Source: Dioscorea cayenensis subsp. rotundata
Lineage: Eukaryota > Streptophyta > Magnoliopsida > Dioscoreales > Dioscoreaceae
DNA length: 64,000 nt
Direction: 5' to 3'
NCBI RefSeq assembly: GCF_009730915.1
Contig: NW_024087032.1
Span: 1-64,000 of the forward strand
This document shows positions 58,301 through 64,000 of this stretch, one piece after another. The first letter of the stretch is position 1; every line of letters starts with the position of its first letter. The translations under genes and the position numbers were made by a program. Below the pieces are notes generated by a model that saw only the letters and a program-made list of their open reading frames with translations, searched no databases and was not told where the DNA came from.

Positions 58301-61212
58301 TGTTTTCATTGATGAATCACCAAGTGGCAAACCCAAAACAGCACGTAGATGTTGCTCATACTGAGAAGTATAACAAGACTCAATTGTGTGATGTCCACTA
58401 TTATGAGGTCTGGGGGCAACTTCATTCAGCAAAACCTAGATAAGTTTAAAATCAATTAAAAAGGAGTGTATTCTATCAACTAAAAAAATCCTTGAAGGAA
58501 ATAAATAGGAACAAGAAAAACTAGTACAAAACGCATATGAATAAAAAGTCTATATTAAAAATGAATGATTGCATTTGAAGAAAACAAACCTGCCCATCTC
58601 CTGTCAAAAATAATTCAACAGCAAATACACCTGCCCCCTCTAATGAACCGACAGCTTTTTGAGCAACATCAAGGGAAAGCTCCTTTATTTTTTGAGACAC
58701 ATCAGCAGGAGCTTCCACAATGTGGCAGATGTTGTTTCTGCAATAAAAATTTTCTTTTACTTAGGCTTAAAGTTCAAGTACATCATAATACAAGTCGAAC
58801 AAAATAAATGCTACAAAAAGAAACTAAAAGATCCAGTTTACTTGTGGATAGTCTCAACCACAGGATAGCATGAAATACAACCATCTCGGCCCCTCGCTAC
58901 AATGACTGACAACTCCTAGATCAACAATACGAGAATTTTCATTTAGATTATATGAAGTAAAAACAAACTTACTAATATGAAATATCCAATGATAGCATAA
59001 CCCATTTAGTTGTCAGGTATAGAGGTTCTAATCAACTGACCTTCACAAATGGAGTCCACCTCTCAACATATAGGCCCCGGCCAAAGCCCCCCAATGCTGA
59101 AAAAAACAAAAATGAGATGTTTGAAGAGAAACTTTATACCAAAACAAGCATCAAAGATTAGAAATGGCAAATTTACCAGTAAGAGCAGAAGAAAGCTCAT
59201 CTTTGCTATGAGCAACGGCATTGCCACGGCCATCATAAGCTAGTCTCTTACATTTGATCATCAGAGGATAGCCATACAAGCTCCCAGCCTTCTCAGCACT
59301 TTCAATGTTATCTATCTGCGCTTAGATGGTATGAAATCACAATTTTGCGAATCAAGAATGATGAACAACCAACAAGTATATGTAACCTCAAAAAAATCGG
59401 GTAGTGGAATCCCATGCCGTGAAAAATGAACCTTTTGAAGATATTTGTCCTGTAGAAAATGTGAAACACATTAAACTTAATGGGTGTATTCCAATGAATA
59501 GCAAAGAAGGTGGTCAAGAATGTCAAAAGGATTTTTAAAGCAGCAGCATTGCATTATACTAACCAAATAGAATTTAAAAAGTCTAAAAGTTCTGCCCAGA
59601 ACTGAGATGCTTTAGGGTAATATACAATGGAAGCAGTTGACAACGACAAAAGAATTTTACAAGTTTGGAGTTTTGAATGACATGGCATCAGAGAAAAACT
59701 AAAGGTATCGAAGATGGCCAGTATGTCATGTATATATTTGAAGGATGTTAATGAACTGGAATATTGAAAAAATAAGGAAGACCAAAGTATGGATCAATAT
59801 TATAGTCTTGTTAAGTAGATACTTCTATATCAATTTAATGTATTCAATTTGATGAGCAATCACATAATTCAAAAATTGCGCATGCAGTGATGCTCACGAT
59901 TTTTAATGTGCATGTTTCTTCCCCTCAAACAAAGAACTCTAGAAATTCAGAGGAAAGAAGTATATCAAAACAACATTTCATATTATAAACTTGTCAACGT
60001 CAATTTAAAGTGTATTTTATACTATTTAAAATCTAATGCAGGTACAGATCAACTTCTATCTTTTGTAATATTGAAGTTAATGTTACATAAACTGTTTCAC
60101 ACACTTTTCCAAAAAAAGGATCATAGTCGGACAACAAACAGAAAATAACTCCTAAATACCAACAAAAACTCAATTTACAAAGCTGCAATAATAATCCCAT
60201 TATTAAAGTGCAAAACTTACTTGAATTATTCTTATTGTAGAAGCTTTCGGTTGGCAATCTATTCCCTGTTGCTCTAGTTTCTCCAACATAACAGCATCTA
60301 CATGTTCAATTTCCACAGTCACCACATCACATCTACAAAAGTGACATGTCATTCAAAGGCGTATGAATCACTAACTCCTAAAAACACATAACAGATTTAA
60401 AACAAGAGCAAGCATATGTTCTACATTTCAAACAACCTACCTTTTTGCAAAATCACGAACGGCCTCACCATCATTAAAGTCTCCAACAACATGACAATAG
60501 GATATGCCACTGGCAGGGCAATTTTCAAGAGGGTCTAAAGTAAGCACCTTGATAGACATGCACGATGCAGCCTGGCACAACATTTTACCTAACTGACCTC
60601 CTCCCAATACACCAACTTTTGTGCCAGTAACCACATGCATTGGCAAATCATCCTTCCTGCAAGCCAGTAGCATTGGACACCATGAAATAGTCCAATAGCA
60701 ATCAGCAACTATCTTAGAGTACAAAACTGAAGATTGAGAACTCCAGAATAGCGCTAAAGCATATATAGGTGCATCCATGTGCAAAGAAGATGAAAACACA
60801 AGCAACATCATGCAAAAACTCATCTTGGCAACAAAGCACGACTATCAAACTCGAGAGATTTAAAAACAAGCCATACAAAAAAACCCAAACATCCCCAGAC
60901 CTGCACGAAAAGCGTTCGATGAAATGCCTCACTGGAAAACAATACACAAGCCATCACCCAAATTCCACACATTTCCTAAAAACGCCATCAATTGATGTGC
61001 GAAAGAAGAGAATACCTCTCAGATGATATAGTCAAAGCACGAATTTGAGAAGAGCGTGCAGGGGCGGAACTCATACGGAGCTTTAGAGCGGGCAAAGGGA
61101 AAGACCTCCGATTGAAGTTCAAGAAGAGGGTCGCCGAGGCGGAGTGATTCGAGTAGCTCCGGTGATCGCCGAGAGAGGATAAGCAAGCCGCCGATGAGGA
61201 GTGCAAGAGCAT
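55387..61212 (-). CDS. Phosphoribosylaminoimidazole (AIR) carboxylase, plastidic, PurK-PurE fusion, 16 exons, 629 aa
   Basis: Exons in transcript order: 61212-61016, 60656-60441, 60332-60221, 59449-59387, 59315-59177, 59096-59041, 58915-58842, 58737-58590, 58435-58262, 57766-57679, 57582-57472, 56871-56774, 56659-56542, 56425-56331, 55662-55556, 55480-55387. They join in frame to 1890 nt, GT-AG throughout. The product has a transit-peptide-like start ([13 protein letters not shown]). A PurK/ATP-grasp part follows, with [17 protein letters not shown] near residue 78, [47 protein letters not shown] and [12 protein letters not shown] PurE part starts near residue 464 with [20 protein letters not shown] (497-502), [11 protein letters not shown] and a [12 protein letters not shown] stretch. 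In plants this enzyme carries out AIR carboxylation in de novo purine synthesis. The length fits the family and no disruption is seen. Confidence 0.93.
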
Positions 61213-62618
61213 CGTGAGTGGCCGGCGGGTCGGAGGTTTCGAATGTCTTGCTCGCGCGCGATCGAGACCAGGGTTTTCGCGGAGAGATGTCCGCTTCTTT
61301 ACTCTGTTCTTATCGGATTCGGGTTTAAGCACTTATCGGGTCGGATGCAATCTAGGCATTAAAAAAATACTAAAAATGTGGCCAATTTGGGATTTCTTCG
61401 GAATAGGAAATCATGTAAATATCTTTAAATAAAGAAATTTTGGATAAAAAAAACTTTAATGCGTGCATTTGTTTTTGTATATATGATTTGGTCATTTTTT
61501 AACTACACTTTTCAATGTGAGACTGATAATATTAAGATGTTAGAATATATTTCAATGGAGGTTCAAAATTAGAGGATTTTAATAGTTGCTATACTTGAGA
61601 TTAAGATAAATATTGATGATAATAAAGTTGTAAAAAATTACAAATCTTATAATTTCAATTCTAGGGTTTTAATTTGCACGATTATCAGGGGTGAGCAAAA
61701 CCGGGTATAAAACCGGATCGGATACCCGATTTTTTGAATCTACAAAAGCTCGACCTGTATCCAACCCGGTTTAAACCGGATACCGAAAATCCAATTCGAT
61801 GATCCGGTTCAAAGAATTACAAAAAACAATTAAAAAAAAGAACTGCATGAAAATATATGAATATAGAGATATAAATTTGACCACCACTCTCACAGAAGAT
61901 CCCATTCAAATAAGAATTCAATTTTATATCTATAATTATATATATATATATATATATATCAAGTTATCAACAATGATTTTTTTATATGGTTGCTGTAATG
62001 CATTATCAAAGATTTTTTTTGTCAAAATATATATAAAAGAAGTGCACAAATATAAAGTTAATCTCTCAATACATTTGTATCCTCATCTTTACGTGAGTTG
62101 ATGTTCAAATCTGTCTCCTTAGTATAACATAAATACTTTATGTAAAACAATAATAATAATAATAGACAGAAAGTTCAATATCTATATAAGTCTGGTTATA
62201 CACAATTATTAAAAAATGACTGATTAATTTAACAAACTTGTTTGAATGTCAGTGGCAGTTTGTGGAATATCATTTGCCTTCATTTTTTGCTCCACTGGTT
62301 GAAAGCGATGACACATAATGATGATAATAAAAGGCCATTATTGGGGATCAAATCCATAAAGAGACTCCATTTCCTTTTGGATGCTATGCTCTTTATTGGC
62401 ACAATTGAATTTATACTTTTTGTGACGTTGAAATTTGAGGCACCAAATCCCTCCCAATTTCCCAATCAAGGCACTATTTTAACCACAAAGGTCAATAAAG
62501 ACAGGAATACTTTACCCCCTTCATTTGTGGCTATGATTTGTTTGTCCGGCTCAATTCGTTATATAATTAAAAAAATGTAAAAATTATAAATAAAGCATAA
62601 TTATATGAAAAAAAAAAA
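61213..62618. other. Intergenic, 5' of AIR carboxylase
   Basis: The first 130 bases are GC-rich and probably hold the promoter and 5' UTR of AIR carboxylase. At about 61688-61810 a GC-rich block with accgggtataaaaccggat, ggatacccgat and aacccggtttaaaccggata resembles one terminus of a hAT-type MITE (CAGGGGTGAGCAAAACCGGG), but I do not find the other end. An (AT)n run lies near 61937-61960. The small open frame at 62242-62580 has no recognisable product. Confidence 0.55.
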
Positions 62619-62860
62619 TCATCTAGGTAAGTTCCTAGATTTTCAAATCTAGGGATGTTTTAAATCTAAGTCGTTGGATCATCATCCGATGGTTGATTGT
62701 TTACATAAACATTGTACATATTTATACTGTTCATTATCACTGTACAATACTGTAGAACGCGGTTTTTTTTACTGTTCATAATGATAAAAACTATCAAATT
62801 ACCATCCAATAACTACTATGAATATCCTTAGATTTAAAATCTAGAGACGTCCCTAGATGA
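62619..62860. mobile_element. 242-bp MITE with about 37-bp terminal inverted repeats
   Basis: The left end tcatctaggtaagttcctag and the reverse complement of the right end, tcatctagggacgtctctag, continue similar through attttcaaatctaggga and attttaaatctaaggat. The inner part is AT-rich with no coding potential. I could not define a target duplication. Confidence 0.75.
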
Positions 62861-64000
62861 TGGGTCCTCTCTCTATATATATATATATGATTATCAACTA
62901 TAGAAGAGAATCACCCCTTAATCTAAAGCCATCAAGTCCTCAGTGTTTTTATCAAGAAGACGGATTTGAAATTCAACATATGATATATATATATTAATGA
63001 TGGAGAATAAGTTATTTTCAAAAAAAATGTCACACACCTAAACTCAGATATTTTTAATAAAAAAAATAATTTTATTACTTTGTGAAAGGTGGACACTAAT
63101 TATGCTTAATGTAGTTTGGTTGTGTGTGTTTTAAAACCTCTTCCCAAGTATTTATTTAATTGAGCACATGACTTTAATTTTAATTTGTTTTAGACTTTGA
63201 TATGATTCTCAAATCAAATCACCTCAATTATTATAGATTTTTATGTGCACAAACTCCTGGTCCAAGCTAACCCTCAAAATCATACTATATATGATGCCCA
63301 TATTCACTATATATGCTCACATGACATGGGACATTATGAAGGTTTGAAATTAGGCATGACATTTAAAAGTAAATAAATAAAATTTAATTTTCATGATGCT
63401 AATATATATGATTGTCATATGCTTGAATTATGAAAAGGTAAATGATGAACACAAGCAATGATCCCTACTTAGGGATTATTAATTTATTAGTGATTTTACA
63501 TTAAAATTAAAAAAAATAAAGTCATTGACATACAATAACTTACAAAATATGAATAAATACTCCTAAACTGTTTTTATTGCAAAAAATTAATTCTTTATAG
63601 AGTGATGTTGCTATTAAGCAGATCACATGTGGTTTATTAATACAAATCCCCTGTTTATAATATTTATATGCTGATATTTGAATTTTAACTCACTTAAGAT
63701 AAAAACACCGCTCAATTAAAAGATTAATTTTGTGTCTATGCACTATCAAAATGTATCTTATCTATATTTTGTAAATATATATACATATTATTTTTAAAAC
63801 TCCACTTTTGTTTATGTTTAAATATTATTTTATTTTTAAACTGAAACCTTCCTGAATCACTGTTATCATGGAGGAGCGGACCCATGTAATTAAAAAAAGT
63901 TAGAAGGGCATCGCTACACACAATATTTAAATAAATAAATAAATAAATGAATAAATCAAAGTTTCTATAATTATATAAGTTTTGAATGCGCATTTGAAAA
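62861..64000. other. Intergenic AT-rich DNA to the window end
   Basis: No gene or repeat family was recognised. There are short (AT)n runs near 62875-62890 and 62983-62995, and an (aaat)n run near 63931-63952. The open frame at 63736-63993 on - is low-complexity. Confidence 0.65.

Overview
This is nuclear DNA of a flowering plant. It is AT-rich, has long introns with GT-AG borders, four host gene families typical of land plants (two of them plastid proteins), and about 25 kb of nested transposable elements. It carries no bacterial operon, CRISPR array, or rRNA or tRNA gene that I could recognise. I cannot fix the species; nothing seen separates a monocot from a eudicot securely.

Layout. 1-1900: intergenic. 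1901-11029 (+): a ten-exon gene for a thioredoxin-related transmembrane protein like TMX2, with introns full of local tandem repeats and MITEs. 11919-20438: copy A of a segmental duplication, holding a two-exon DUF1677 gene (+) and only the last six exons of a purine-biosynthesis gene (AIR carboxylase, -). 20655-23785 (-): a five-exon glutamyl-tRNA reductase-binding protein gene, reading toward that truncated fragment. 24014-44151: a transposon belt. It contains a Pong-like element with TTA target duplication (25293-31130), a degenerate Ty1/copia element with 109-bp LTRs (31132-36227), a second PIF/Harbinger element with broken transposase and Myb-like genes plus captured exons of an RNA-binding protein gene (37383-42566), and a further Harbinger-like stretch (42601-44151). 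44152-57597: copy B of the duplication, split by a 2.5-kb solo LTR (44354-46869) and a 4.9-kb hAT element (46950-51847) that itself holds an 854-bp MITE. 54456-55067 (+): the second DUF1677 gene. 55387-61212 (-): the complete 16-exon AIR carboxylase gene. 61213-64000: intergenic with one clear MITE.

The host genes are not a pathway cluster. AIR carboxylase makes purine precursors in plastids, the GluTR-binding protein controls the first committed step of tetrapyrrole synthesis in plastids, the TMX2-like protein is an endomembrane protein, and DUF1677 has no known function. What ties the window together is its history. A DUF1677-AIR carboxylase 3' block was duplicated, one copy lost everything upstream of AIR carboxylase exon 11, and both copies then received different transposons. 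Several insertions can be ordered because the other copy keeps the empty site. Exon coordinates were read by eye from splice sites and reading-frame continuity; all joined exon lengths were checked to be multiples of three.
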